Assembly (NCBI GenBank): GCA_900549495.1
Contig: UROL01000135.1
Location: forward strand, 1 to 5,612
Length of the DNA: 5,612 bases
Direction of reading: 5' to 3'
DNA from: an uncultured Eubacteriales bacterium
Lineage (GTDB): Bacteria > Bacillota > Clostridia > Oscillospirales > Oscillospiraceae
This document shows, piece by piece, positions 1-5,600 of this stretch. The first letter of the stretch is position 1; every line of letters begins with the position of its first letter. The notes under the pieces were generated by a model. That model was not told where the DNA came from. It searched no databases and saw only the letters and a program-made list of their open reading frames with translations. The translations under genes and the position numbers were made by a program.

Positions 1-1308
1 CTCATCGAAGGTGTAGTCCCCGCCCTTGCGCTTCTGGCCCAGCAGCACCACGCCTATCAGCTCGTCGCCGTCGGCAATGGGGACGAAGCAGGCGATTTTT
101 TCCTCTTGCAGGGCCTTTTTCTCCGTCTCCCACATGGAGCGGTAGATGCTTGTGCGGGCGAAATCCTCCATTAGCAGGCAGCCCTCCCGGCCCCGGAGGT
201 AGCAAATCAGGGGGTGATTTGCCGTGAGCATAAAGTCCCGGCTGTGGAGCCGACTGAAGCTCTGCTCCACCGGGTAGGCATCCTCCGCCCCCCGTAGACA
301 CACATAGCCCTGCTCCACAGGGACAATCTCCTGAATGGTCTCTGCCAGTGCCCCCAGGATTTTTTCCTTCACCAGTGTCTGGGCCACCCGGTGGCTGAAC
401 TGCTGGAGGATGTCATTCTGGTTCTTCTCCTCCCGGACAAACAGGGCGGCCAGGAAGCGGCGCATCACCAGGTACAGCAGCAGCACAAACAGGGCCATGG
501 CCGCCGCAATGCAGGCCACTGCCAGAGCCTGGCGCATATGCAGCTGGTCGCACAGGTAGCTCATTGCCGGTGCGGCGCACACGTAGCACAGGGCAAAGCC
601 GGAGCATGCAGCCAGAATATTGCAGCCCACCGGCGTGGCCAGCAGGGAGAGCTTGAACATCCGCTTTTTATACAGGGCATAAAACACCAGCCAGGAGAAT
701 ATCAGGCCGGAGAGAATATCTACAGGGAAGCCCTGCATGGCCGGGATGGCCGACAGGGCTGTGCCCGCCACCATCACCAGAAGGCCGGTCAGAACCGGGC
801 TCAGCTGCCGCAGCACCAGCACGTCCCCCCGGCAATAGCGGACAAACAGCCGGATGCAGCTTACCGCAATCAGCGCCGCCCCTGCCAGCAGCGGCAGCAC
901 CGCCCAGGTATACTGGTATACAAACTGCACGCCGCCGGAGGCCGTCTCCTGCACCAGGGGGGTTGGGATGAAGAAATCGGTAAACAGATTCACCACATAC
1001 AATAGCCCATAAAAGACCAGCCAGAAATACCGGCCATTGCCCGCCTTTTCGTCCAGGAAGTCCAGAAAAAAGGCGTAAAAGGCCCCCGGAACCAGCAGAA
1101 TTCCCAGCAGCGACACATAATGCCAGAAATTCACCGAGGGCCAGAACTGAATCCGCATCAAAAACGAGCCCCCCACTGCCAGAAGCAGACTGCTCAGCAG
1201 CAGAATAAAGGAGCGAATCACCTTCGTCTTCTTGGCGGACAAGAACACGAACAGCAGAAACAGATAGCACACCAGGGCCAATATTGAAATCCAGCTAAAA
1301 CTTGTCAT
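1..1308 (-). CDS. Membrane-bound sensor protein, multi-TM N-terminus plus GAF-like domain (3' end missing)
   Basis: The frame starting at the ATG at 1306-1308 is open for 436 codons to the left edge, so the C-terminus lies outside the window. Residues 1-285 are strongly hydrophobic, with about nine candidate membrane segments (near 4-23, 32-51, 63-82, 94-112, 133-154, 168-188, 195-213, 223-246, 260-285). The stretch FPVDILSGLIFSWLVFYALY (194-213) and the general pattern resemble the 7TM sensor region of some histidine kinases (HisKA_7TM type). A charged linker (286-315) leads into a soluble domain (about 316-436) that resembles GAF, ending in DELIGVVLLGQKRKGG. The start is supported by AGAGGA at 1318-1323, 9 nt upstream. 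It probably senses a signal at the membrane. The output (histidine kinase, GGDEF or other) would lie in the missing part, and no H-box or ATPase motif is visible. It follows the GH3-like gene by 72 bp and may be co-transcribed with it. The coding frame is certain; the family is moderately so. Confidence 0.8.
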   Translation of the reverse strand, partial: MTSFSWISILALVCYLFLLFVFLSAKKTKVIRSFILLLSSLLLAVGGSFLMRIQFWPSVNFWHYVSLLGILLVPGAFYAFFLDFLDEKAGNGRYFWLVFYGLLYVVNLFTDFFIPTPLVQETASGGVQFVYQYTWAVLPLLAGAALIAVSCIRLFVRYCRGDVLVLRQLSPVLTGLLVMVAGTALSAIPAMQGFPVDILSGLIFSWLVFYALYKKRMFKLSLLATPVGCNILAACSGFALCYVCAAPAMSYLCDQLHMRQALAVACIAAAMALFVLLLYLVMRRFLAALFVREEKNQNDILQQFSHRVAQTLVKEKILGALAETIQEIVPVEQGYVCLRGAEDAYPVEQSFSRLHSRDFMLTANHPLICYLRGREGCLLMEDFARTSIYRSMWETEKKALQEEKIACFVPIADGDELIGVVLLGQKRKGGDYTFDE

Positions 1309-1317
1309 GAATCTGTT

Positions 1318-1323
1318 TCCTCT
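1318..1323 (-). promoter_or_regulatory. Ribosome-binding site of the membrane sensor gene
   Basis: AGAGGA on the minus strand, 9 nt before the ATG at 1308. It supports this start, which places a hydrophobic helix directly at the N-terminus. Confidence 0.6.
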
Positions 1324-1380
1324 TTTCTTTCCAAGGCTCAATGGCACACAGGCATCCCTTCCCGGGGTGGGGGAGAGGGG

Positions 1381-2979
1381 TTACGTCATCTTCAGGAAAT
1401 CCGCCACTTCCATGGTGCCGGGGTTCATCTTCCGGATGGGCTTTGGGTGGCTCTGGGCATAGGCGGCAAAGGTGCCGCACCGCACCAGGGTGATGTTCAG
1501 GGGATCCACCCCCAGAATCTTCTGCAAATCCTGGTAGTCGCTGTCCAGATACTTAAAGTAGATGCCCAGCTGCTGGCGCAGAATTTCCACGCTCACCGCC
1601 GTACCGGGCAGGGCCATGCGCTCCATCTCCACATACAGGTGCAGCTGGGGGCGCTTGTTCTCGGTGTATTCCTTCCGGGCGAACCAGTCCTTCACCGGCA
1701 GGCCGGAAAGGGCAATGGAATGGCGGATGGAATTTTCGGTAATCCGGGTGAATCCGGCAATGTCAATCACGTCCGGCACCCGGTCTATGTAGGCAAACCG
1801 GGGGATGCGGATTTGCTCCTCCTGATTTTCAACGCCCATGCAGCGGTAGACATCCCCCACCCGGTAGCGGACGAAGGCGCCGCCCTTGAGCACCGTGATT
1901 ACCAGCTCATATTTCTCCCCTGCGGCCACCTGGTCCATCAGCACGGTTCTGGGCTGATAGTCGGGGTCATCCCGGCTGCGGAGCATCTCGGACTCTGGGA
2001 TGAATTCATAGAAGCAGGCATCCGGGAAGAAGTACATGCCGTTCCGGCTCCAGGTCTCCGTGCCGATGCAGGTGGGCTCGGTACCGGCGAATATCTCCAT
2101 GGGGCGGATGCCCCACATATGCTCCAGGTCGTCTTTGTAGCACCAGTTGTCGGTGCCGGCGCACATAAAGCCCTTCAACCGGAACAAATCCTTGGGCAGA
2201 AGCTCCCGCTTCTCTTTCTTGCAGGCCTGCTTGCCCCGGAGGTAGCGCAGAAGCATTTCCGGAGAGCAGCTTTTCAGCTTTTTCAGCTTGGAATCGGCGG
2301 AGCCCTGGTCCAGGGCCCGGACGCTCTGGCTGATATAGTAGGTTACGCTGCCCAGGCCGAAGAAATATTCAATGCCCTTTTTCATCCCCAGCTTAAAGCC
2401 CCGGACATTGCGCTCCTTAAAGGACATGGCCGCTGCCTCCTTTACGGGAGGGAGGTACTCAATGTCAATTTCATCCTTCAGCAGCAGGGGCATCAGCCCG
2501 GTGGCGAAGGGCAGGGGGGCCAGAGCGTAGAGCATATGGTCGGTAACAGAAATATCGAAATCTCCCCGGCCCTTTCCGGTGGCCAGGATGAAGCAGGCCA
2601 TCATATTGCGCTTGTAGGTATCCAGCATTCCGCTGGAATAGGGAGCCACCTTCATGGGGTGCATTCCCCCCTCCCAGGTGGTTTGAATCCACAGCATGGG
2701 CTTTTCCGGCAGGCACCCGTCGTCCTTCCGCAGGAGCAGGTCGGCATAGTCGGCATAGGTGGTCAGGGGCACCTGACTGCGGAACTCCTCTAAATTTCTG
2801 GGGGTTCCCTGCTTGCAGAATCTCCGGCCCAGCTCGCATTGGCTCCAAATTTCGATTTGCTCCATCACCAGGCGGCGCTGCACCGTCATGTATTCCTCCA
2901 GGGTCATATCCAGGAAGCCGCAATATTCCTTCCAAAGTCTCTCCTTGGAGCTGGTGCGGAGCTTTTCTTGAAATCGCAT
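1381..2979 (-). CDS. GH3-superfamily adenylate-forming enzyme (acyl-acid amido synthetase-like)
   Basis: This 532-residue protein has the length and layout of the GH3 branch of the adenylate-forming (ANL) superfamily. Characterised plant members activate a carboxylic acid with ATP and join it to an amino acid; bacterial members are mostly uncharacterised. Visible signatures are FAGTEP (297-302), matching the second GH3 nucleotide-binding motif (a Y-G-x-S-E type element), and RYRVGDVY (371-378), the characteristic Y-R-x-G-D motif, followed by a typical run through DRVPDVIDIAGFTRITE (399-415). A short C-terminal domain includes HPKPIRKMNP (511-520), which has candidate catalytic lysines. The first phosphate-binding loop, usually Ser/Thr/Gly-rich, appears as QTTWEGGMHPMK (99-110) and is degenerate. 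No signal peptide or membrane segment is apparent, so it is probably cytoplasmic. The ATG is set by a strong AAAGGAGG site. The gene lies 36 bp after a putative membrane methyltransferase. Family assignment is fairly sure; substrate is unknown. Confidence 0.85.
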   Translation of the reverse strand: MRFQEKLRTSSKERLWKEYCGFLDMTLEEYMTVQRRLVMEQIEIWSQCELGRRFCKQGTPRNLEEFRSQVPLTTYADYADLLLRKDDGCLPEKPMLWIQTTWEGGMHPMKVAPYSSGMLDTYKRNMMACFILATGKGRGDFDISVTDHMLYALAPLPFATGLMPLLLKDEIDIEYLPPVKEAAAMSFKERNVRGFKLGMKKGIEYFFGLGSVTYYISQSVRALDQGSADSKLKKLKSCSPEMLLRYLRGKQACKKEKRELLPKDLFRLKGFMCAGTDNWCYKDDLEHMWGIRPMEIFAGTEPTCIGTETWSRNGMYFFPDACFYEFIPESEMLRSRDDPDYQPRTVLMDQVAAGEKYELVITVLKGGAFVRYRVGDVYRCMGVENQEEQIRIPRFAYIDRVPDVIDIAGFTRITENSIRHSIALSGLPVKDWFARKEYTENKRPQLHLYVEMERMALPGTAVSVEILRQQLGIYFKYLDSDYQDLQKILGVDPLNITLVRCGTFAAYAQSHPKPIRKMNPGTMEVADFLKMT

Positions 2980-2990
2980 AGGGGTTGCGG

Positions 2991-2998
2991 CCTCCTTT
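2991..2998 (-). promoter_or_regulatory. Strong Shine-Dalgarno site of the GH3-like gene
   Basis: AAAGGAGG on the minus strand, a near-perfect anti-16S complement, with an 11-nt spacer to the ATG at 2979. It is the best ribosome-binding site in the window and lies in the 36-bp gap after the methyltransferase-like gene. Confidence 0.75.
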
Positions 2999-3015
2999 CG
3001 CCGTCTGTCTCTGTG

Positions 3016-3558
3016 TCAGCGGCTTTCCCAGGCTCTGCGGATGCTGCGGAAAGTCGGAAGGATGCAGGGGGTGGATTTTTGGTAATCCGGGTAGTCCCGG
3101 AACAGCTTTGGGAAGGTCCATAGCTCCTGGAATACTATGTAACCCAGATTCAGGCAGCAGCTCTCCCCGGCCAGAAGCCAGATTTCCCGCCGCTGCCAGG
3201 CCAGCGCCAGCAGCAGCCAGCACAGGCAGAACCACAGCACCCCCGGATGGCGGCACAGTGCGTACATACCCCTGCGGTATACCCTGGGCTTTTCCTGGGG
3301 GTGGAGGTAGGTTTTGTCAAAGGGAAGGGCGAAAAACAGGGAATGCACCGTCAGTCCTGCGGCCAGCACCGCCCCCGGCAGAAATGCCGGAAAGCGAAGC
3401 CCCGCCCGGTATTCCCACAGGCAAAGGGCATAGTCCCCCAAGAGCATCAGGCAGCCCAGGGGAAACAGCAGCCGCAGGGGCTTGCGCTTCCACTGCACAT
3501 CGTTGCAGTCATACAGGATGAACAAGGCAAAGGCCATTGCCGCCACGGTGTATGCCAC
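3016..3558 (-). CDS. Small integral membrane protein, isoprenylcysteine/phospholipid methyltransferase-like
   Basis: This 180-residue protein has four to five hydrophobic segments (near 1-16, 28-46, 57-79, 105-121, 126-145). The second half carries RRGMYALCRHPGV (95-107), which resembles the R-x-x-Y-x-x-x-R-H-P element of the ICMT/PEMT-type membrane methyltransferases, where it helps form the SAM site. It continues with a Glu (E145) and FPKLFRDYPDYQKSTP (149-164), like the family's C-terminal E-x(n)-F-x-x-Y-x-x-Y pattern. Such enzymes methylate lipid or hydrophobic substrates at the membrane; the substrate here is unknown. The start is GTG, chosen because AGGGGGG sits 6 nt upstream and no better in-frame start is supported. 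The gene lies 47 bp after the DHFR gene and 36 bp before the GH3-like gene, consistent with an operon. It could instead be a non-catalytic relative. Coding status is secure; function is tentative. Confidence 0.72.
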   Translation of the reverse strand: MAYTVAAMAFALFILYDCNDVQWKRKPLRLLFPLGCLMLLGDYALCLWEYRAGLRFPAFLPGAVLAAGLTVHSLFFALPFDKTYLHPQEKPRVYRRGMYALCRHPGVLWFCLCWLLLALAWQRREIWLLAGESCCLNLGYIVFQELWTFPKLFRDYPDYQKSTPCILPTFRSIRRAWESR

Positions 3559-3564
3559 GCTGCT

Positions 3565-3571
3565 CCCCCCT
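3565..3571 (-). promoter_or_regulatory. Ribosome-binding site deciding the GTG start of the methyltransferase-like gene
   Basis: AGGGGGG on the minus strand, 6 nt before the GTG at 3556-3558. It supports the non-ATG start and lies within the 47-bp gap after the DHFR gene. Confidence 0.6.
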
Positions 3572-3605
3572 AAAATGTCGAAATGAAAGTATTGCCCTTT
3601 GGCCC

Positions 3606-4097
3606 TTATTGGTTCTCACCCCGGCGGCAGTACAGGCACATCTCATAGGCAATGCCCTCCTCTACCCCGGATTGGAGAATTTCCTTCAGCTCCCAGTCCG
3701 GGCTTTCCGCCAGGTTGGGCAGGAAGGTATCCGACACCGGGTTGGTATGCACTCTGGTGATATAGGCCCGGGTGCAATAGGGCAGCATCGCCCGGTAGAC
3801 GCTCCCCCCGCCAATAACGAAGACACGGGGAGCCACCTTTGTCTCCTCCGCCGCCTCCTCAGGGCTGCGGCAGGTGGTGAAGCCGGGAAGGGTCACTCCC
3901 CTGCGGGACAGCAGGATATTCACCCGCCCGGGCAGAGGCTGCCCCCCGGGGAAATCCTGGGTGGTGCGGCGGCCCACAATCACCGTGGCCCCCTTGGTGA
4001 TCTGGCGAAAAAATTTCCGGTCGGCGCTCAGGGCTACCGGCTGGGTACCGTCCCGGCCAATGCCCCAATCGTCATACACAGCGGCAATGAAATCCAT
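3606..4097 (-). CDS. folA: Dihydrofolate reductase
   Basis: It reduces dihydrofolate to tetrahydrofolate with NADPH in the cytoplasm, replenishing the cofactor that thymidylate synthase oxidises. At 163 residues the length is typical of bacterial DHFR. Visible signatures are the N-terminal strand and Met20-type loop (MDFIAAVYDDWGIGRDG, 1-17), the conserved acid D26 in ALSADRKFF (E. coli D27), F30, GRRT (42-45) in the cofactor region, PGR (56-58) with the folate-contacting Arg, IGGGSVY (95-101) at the pyrophosphate-binding turn, and T114 in YITRV. The near-invariant active-site Trp (E. coli W22) appears to be Val21 here, which may affect dihydrofolate or antifolate binding. The gene starts 9 bp after thyA, and its GAGGTGAG Shine-Dalgarno overlaps the thyA stop codon, implying tight co-expression. 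Family assignment is very secure. Confidence 0.95.
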   Translation of the reverse strand: MDFIAAVYDDWGIGRDGTQPVALSADRKFFRQITKGATVIVGRRTTQDFPGGQPLPGRVNILLSRRGVTLPGFTTCRSPEEAAEETKVAPRVFVIGGGSVYRAMLPYCTRAYITRVHTNPVSDTFLPNLAESPDWELKEILQSGVEEGIAYEMCLYCRRGENQ

Positions 4098-4100
4098 CTT

Positions 4101-4108
4101 CTCACCTC
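4101..4108 (-). promoter_or_regulatory. DHFR ribosome-binding site overlapping the thyA stop codon
   Basis: GAGGTGAG on the minus strand ends 3 nt before the DHFR ATG, with the AGGTG core 5 nt away. It overlaps the thyA TGA stop (4107-4109), so ribosomes finishing thyA would sit on this site. This suggests translational coupling. Confidence 0.6.
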
Positions 4109-4937
4109 AGATTGCCATGGGAATTTCAAAATCAAAGGGATGGTACTGATAATTTTCCAGCCGGAAGGAGTCCTTGGTGAACTGGTAGAAGTCCGTAATG
4201 CCGGTATCCATCCGGAAAATGGGGGCATCGTACCCCGGCTTTTCCAGCATTGCCCGGACTGCCGGGATATGCCGGTCATAGATGTGGCAGTCGGCAATTA
4301 CATGCACCAGCTCCCCCACCTGCAAGCCGGACACCTGGGCCATCATATGGGTCAGCACGGCATACTGCACCACGTTCCAGTTGTTGGCGGTGAGCATGTC
4401 CTGGCTGCGCTGGTTCAGGATGGCATTGAGCACATTGCCGGTGACATTGAAGGTCATGGAGTAGGCGCAGGGGTACAGATTCATCTCGTGCAAGTCCTGG
4501 AAATTATAGATATTGGTCAGAATTCTCCGGGAGGCGGGGTTGTGCTTCAGGTCATACAGCACCCGGTCCACCTGGTCGAACATGCCCTCTTTGTACTGGT
4601 GCCGGATGCCCAACTGGTAGCCGTAGGCCTTGCCGATGGTGCCGTCCTCCCCTGCCCATTCGTCCCAGACGTGGCTGCCCAGGTCGCAGATGCGGTTGGA
4701 CTTCTTCTGCCAAATCCATAGCAGCTCATCCACGGCACTTTTCCAATAGGTGCGGCGCAGGGTCATAATGGGGAATTCCTCTGCCAGATTATACCGGTTC
4801 ACCACGCCGAATTTCTTGATGGTGTGGGCCGGGGTTCCGTCCGGCCAATGGGGGCGAACCTCCATATTCTCGTCTGAAAATCCGTTTTCCAAAATGTCCA
4901 GGCAGGTCTGCCTGTATAACTCGTCTGCTCTGCTCAC
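4107..4937 (-). CDS. thyA: Thymidylate synthase, B. subtilis ThyA/phage phi3T-like type
   Basis: It converts dUMP to dTMP using methylene-tetrahydrofolate, releasing dihydrofolate; it acts in the cytoplasm as a homodimer. From the GTG start the protein is 276 residues, close to the roughly 264-280 usual for bacterial enzymes. Key residues visible are R28 (phosphate loop), W91 and W94 in HVWDEW, the R137-R138 pair in NPASRR, catalytic C157 in LYPCAYS, QRSQD (176-180), N188, the D216/H218/Y220 triad in ADCHIYDRH, and a hydrophobic C-terminal end (PMAI). The motifs VRPHWPDGTPAHT (27-39), ELLWIWQKKSN and EDGTIGKAYGYQLG match my memory of B. subtilis ThyA and phage phi3T better than E. coli ThyA. 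An in-frame ATG 36 codons upstream would give an implausible extension and lies upstream of the predicted -10 box. The GTG is favoured because of AAAGGACGG 7 nt before it and the N-terminus SRADELYRQ. Confidence 0.96.
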   Translation of the reverse strand: MSRADELYRQTCLDILENGFSDENMEVRPHWPDGTPAHTIKKFGVVNRYNLAEEFPIMTLRRTYWKSAVDELLWIWQKKSNRICDLGSHVWDEWAGEDGTIGKAYGYQLGIRHQYKEGMFDQVDRVLYDLKHNPASRRILTNIYNFQDLHEMNLYPCAYSMTFNVTGNVLNAILNQRSQDMLTANNWNVVQYAVLTHMMAQVSGLQVGELVHVIADCHIYDRHIPAVRAMLEKPGYDAPIFRMDTGITDFYQFTKDSFRLENYQYHPFDFEIPMAI

Positions 4938-4944
4938 GGTTACG

Positions 4945-4953
4945 CCGTCCTTT
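4945..4953 (-). promoter_or_regulatory. Ribosome-binding site deciding the GTG start of thyA
   Basis: AAAGGACGG on the minus strand, 7 nt before the GTG at 4935-4937. It argues against the upstream ATG at 5043-5045, which would sit within the promoter region. Confidence 0.6.
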
Positions 4954-5016
4954 CTTGAAAAACTCCGGTGTCCGCCGCTGCTCTGACACAGACGATGCTT
5001 CCAGAGGTTCTTCCGG

Positions 5017-5045
5017 ATTATAACACAGCCCGGCACACTCTGCAA
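5017..5045 (-). promoter_or_regulatory. Extended -10 sigma-70/SigA promoter for the thyA operon
   Basis: On the minus strand a perfect TATAAT (5017-5022) is preceded by the TGT of an extended -10 (TGTTATAAT). Exactly 17 bp further upstream is TTGCAG (5040-5045), which matches the -35 consensus TTGACA at 3 of 6 bases including TTG. Transcription would begin near 5010, leaving a leader of about 73 nt before the thyA GTG. It lies in the only sizeable intergenic region and faces the five-gene run thyA, DHFR, methyltransferase-like, GH3-like and sensor. No competing promoter of this quality was seen in the downstream gaps. Confidence 0.75.
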
Positions 5046-5071
5046 TTCTTTTTCTTTGCCGGAAAGTGGGA

Positions 5072-5108
5072 AGCGGCTGCTGCAAGCATCCGCTGTGCAG
5101 CAGCCGCT
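5072..5108 (-). terminator. Intrinsic terminator after the SH3-domain gene
   Basis: On the minus strand, 12 nt after the TAA of the SH3 gene, there is a perfect 13-bp inverted repeat (arms 5096-5108 and 5072-5084, AGCGGCTGCTGCA and its complement) around an 11-nt loop. It is followed by TTCCCACTTTCC, a weak and interrupted U-tract. The stem is GC-rich and very stable. The opposite strand has no T-run after the stem, so it probably serves only the minus-strand gene. It separates the SH3 gene from the thyA promoter. Confidence 0.7.
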
Positions 5109-5120
5109 GAGGGTAATCGC

Positions 5121-5600
5121 TTAGCCGACGAACTCGCTGCCTGGGGCGGTGGGTTCTGTTGCGGTGGTGGGCTCAGTGGTAGTGCCGGGGGCGGGAGTAC
5201 CGGTGGAGGCCACGGTCACATACTGGCCGTTAATCCAGCCCAGGTCGGTACGAATCCAAGTCTCGGCACCCACGGTCACGGTCTCACGAACCACAACCTT
5301 GGAGGTAATCATAACCTTTGCCATCAGAGCGCCATTGGAGTTGGAGGTGCCGCGGACGTTGGCGGTGAAGCCCACGCCGGAGACGGTGCCGGTGGTGCCG
5401 GAACCGGCGGCGCCGATGCCGGTAATGGTCAGGTAGCTGACGCAGACCCAGCCGTTATCGGTGCGGCCCCAGCTCATGCCGCCATCCAGCTTGATTTCGT
5501 ACAGGACGACGGAGTTGTTCTTCTTCACAGTTGCCACCTCGGGGTAGCCCATGTTGGAGCCGGTGCGAACCTTGATATCCTGGTTGGCATAGCCCACGGC
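5121..5600 (-). CDS. SH3-domain protein, C-terminal part (5' end missing)
   Basis: The last 159 residues of a protein whose start lies beyond the contig end. A GTG at 5595-5597 could look like a start, but the frame is open through it to the genomic edge and no ribosome-binding site can be seen, so it is probably an internal Val. Two bacterial SH3-like repeats are visible. The first (about 8-59) has IKVRTGSNMGYPEVATV and MSWGRTDNGWVCVSYLTI, the classic N-x-R-x-G and W-G-x-x-x-x-G-W-V pattern. A Gly/Ser/Thr linker (60-77) leads to a second, more diverged repeat (about 78-130) with ANVRGTSNSNGALMAKV and WIRTDLGWINGQYVTV. A Pro/Thr/Glu-rich tail (131-159) ends at GSEFVG, with no sortase LPxTG motif. 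Such repeats commonly bind cell-wall peptides in secreted proteins, so an extracytoplasmic or wall-associated role is likely. No catalytic domain is visible in the preserved part. Confidence 0.82.
   Translation of the reverse strand, partial: AVGYANQDIKVRTGSNMGYPEVATVKKNNSVVLYEIKLDGGMSWGRTDNGWVCVSYLTITGIGAAGSGTTGTVSGVGFTANVRGTSNSNGALMAKVMITSKVVVRETVTVGAETWIRTDLGWINGQYVTVASTGTPAPGTTTEPTTATEPTAPGSEFVG
5508..5577 (-). other. First SH3b repeat core (N-terminal half)
   Basis: This stretch encodes IKVRTGSNMGYPEVATVKKN and the first residues after it, the conserved opening of a bacterial SH3 repeat (V-R-x-G, then a hydrophobic V-x-x-V-K-K turn). It is the better preserved of the two repeats; the second (encoded at about 5211-5369) keeps V-R and G-W-I but has lost the usual G-P/S-G turn. 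Confidence 0.45.

Noticed and set aside
391..1005. 204-residue plus-strand open frame rich in Gln/His
   Set aside because: It is the exact codon-phase complement of the membrane sensor frame; CTG/CAG codon bias creates its Gln-rich look.
1309..1380. Terminator or small gene between the GH3-like and sensor genes
   Set aside because: No stable inverted repeat followed by a T-run was found. The 61-residue frame crossing it is Pro/Lys-rich and overlaps the GH3-like gene out of frame.
1447..2793. 448-residue plus-strand open frame
   Set aside because: It lies wholly antisense to the GH3-like gene, has the Gly/His/Gln/Leu-rich composition of a GC-rich shadow frame, and shows no recognisable motif.
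2471..3256. 261-residue minus-strand frame overlapping two genes
   Set aside because: It is out of frame with both the GH3-like and methyltransferase-like genes, is Pro/Gly/Ala-rich, and has no ribosome-binding site or family motif.
3537..4721. 394-residue plus-strand open frame
   Set aside because: It runs antisense across DHFR and most of thyA, both of which are unmistakable. It is explained by the codon bias of the true genes.
4963..5007. Possible regulatory hairpin in the thyA leader (GTGTC/GACAC inner stem, CTCTG/CGGAG outer pairing)
   Set aside because: The stems are only 5 bp each with a large one-sided bulge. I see no conserved riboswitch core or attenuator U-run, so it is not supported as a feature.
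4938..5045. N-terminal extension of ThyA from an upstream ATG (36 extra residues)
   Set aside because: The ATG lies inside the predicted -35 region, upstream of the likely transcription start, and the extension resembles no thymidylate synthase. The GTG has a good ribosome-binding site.
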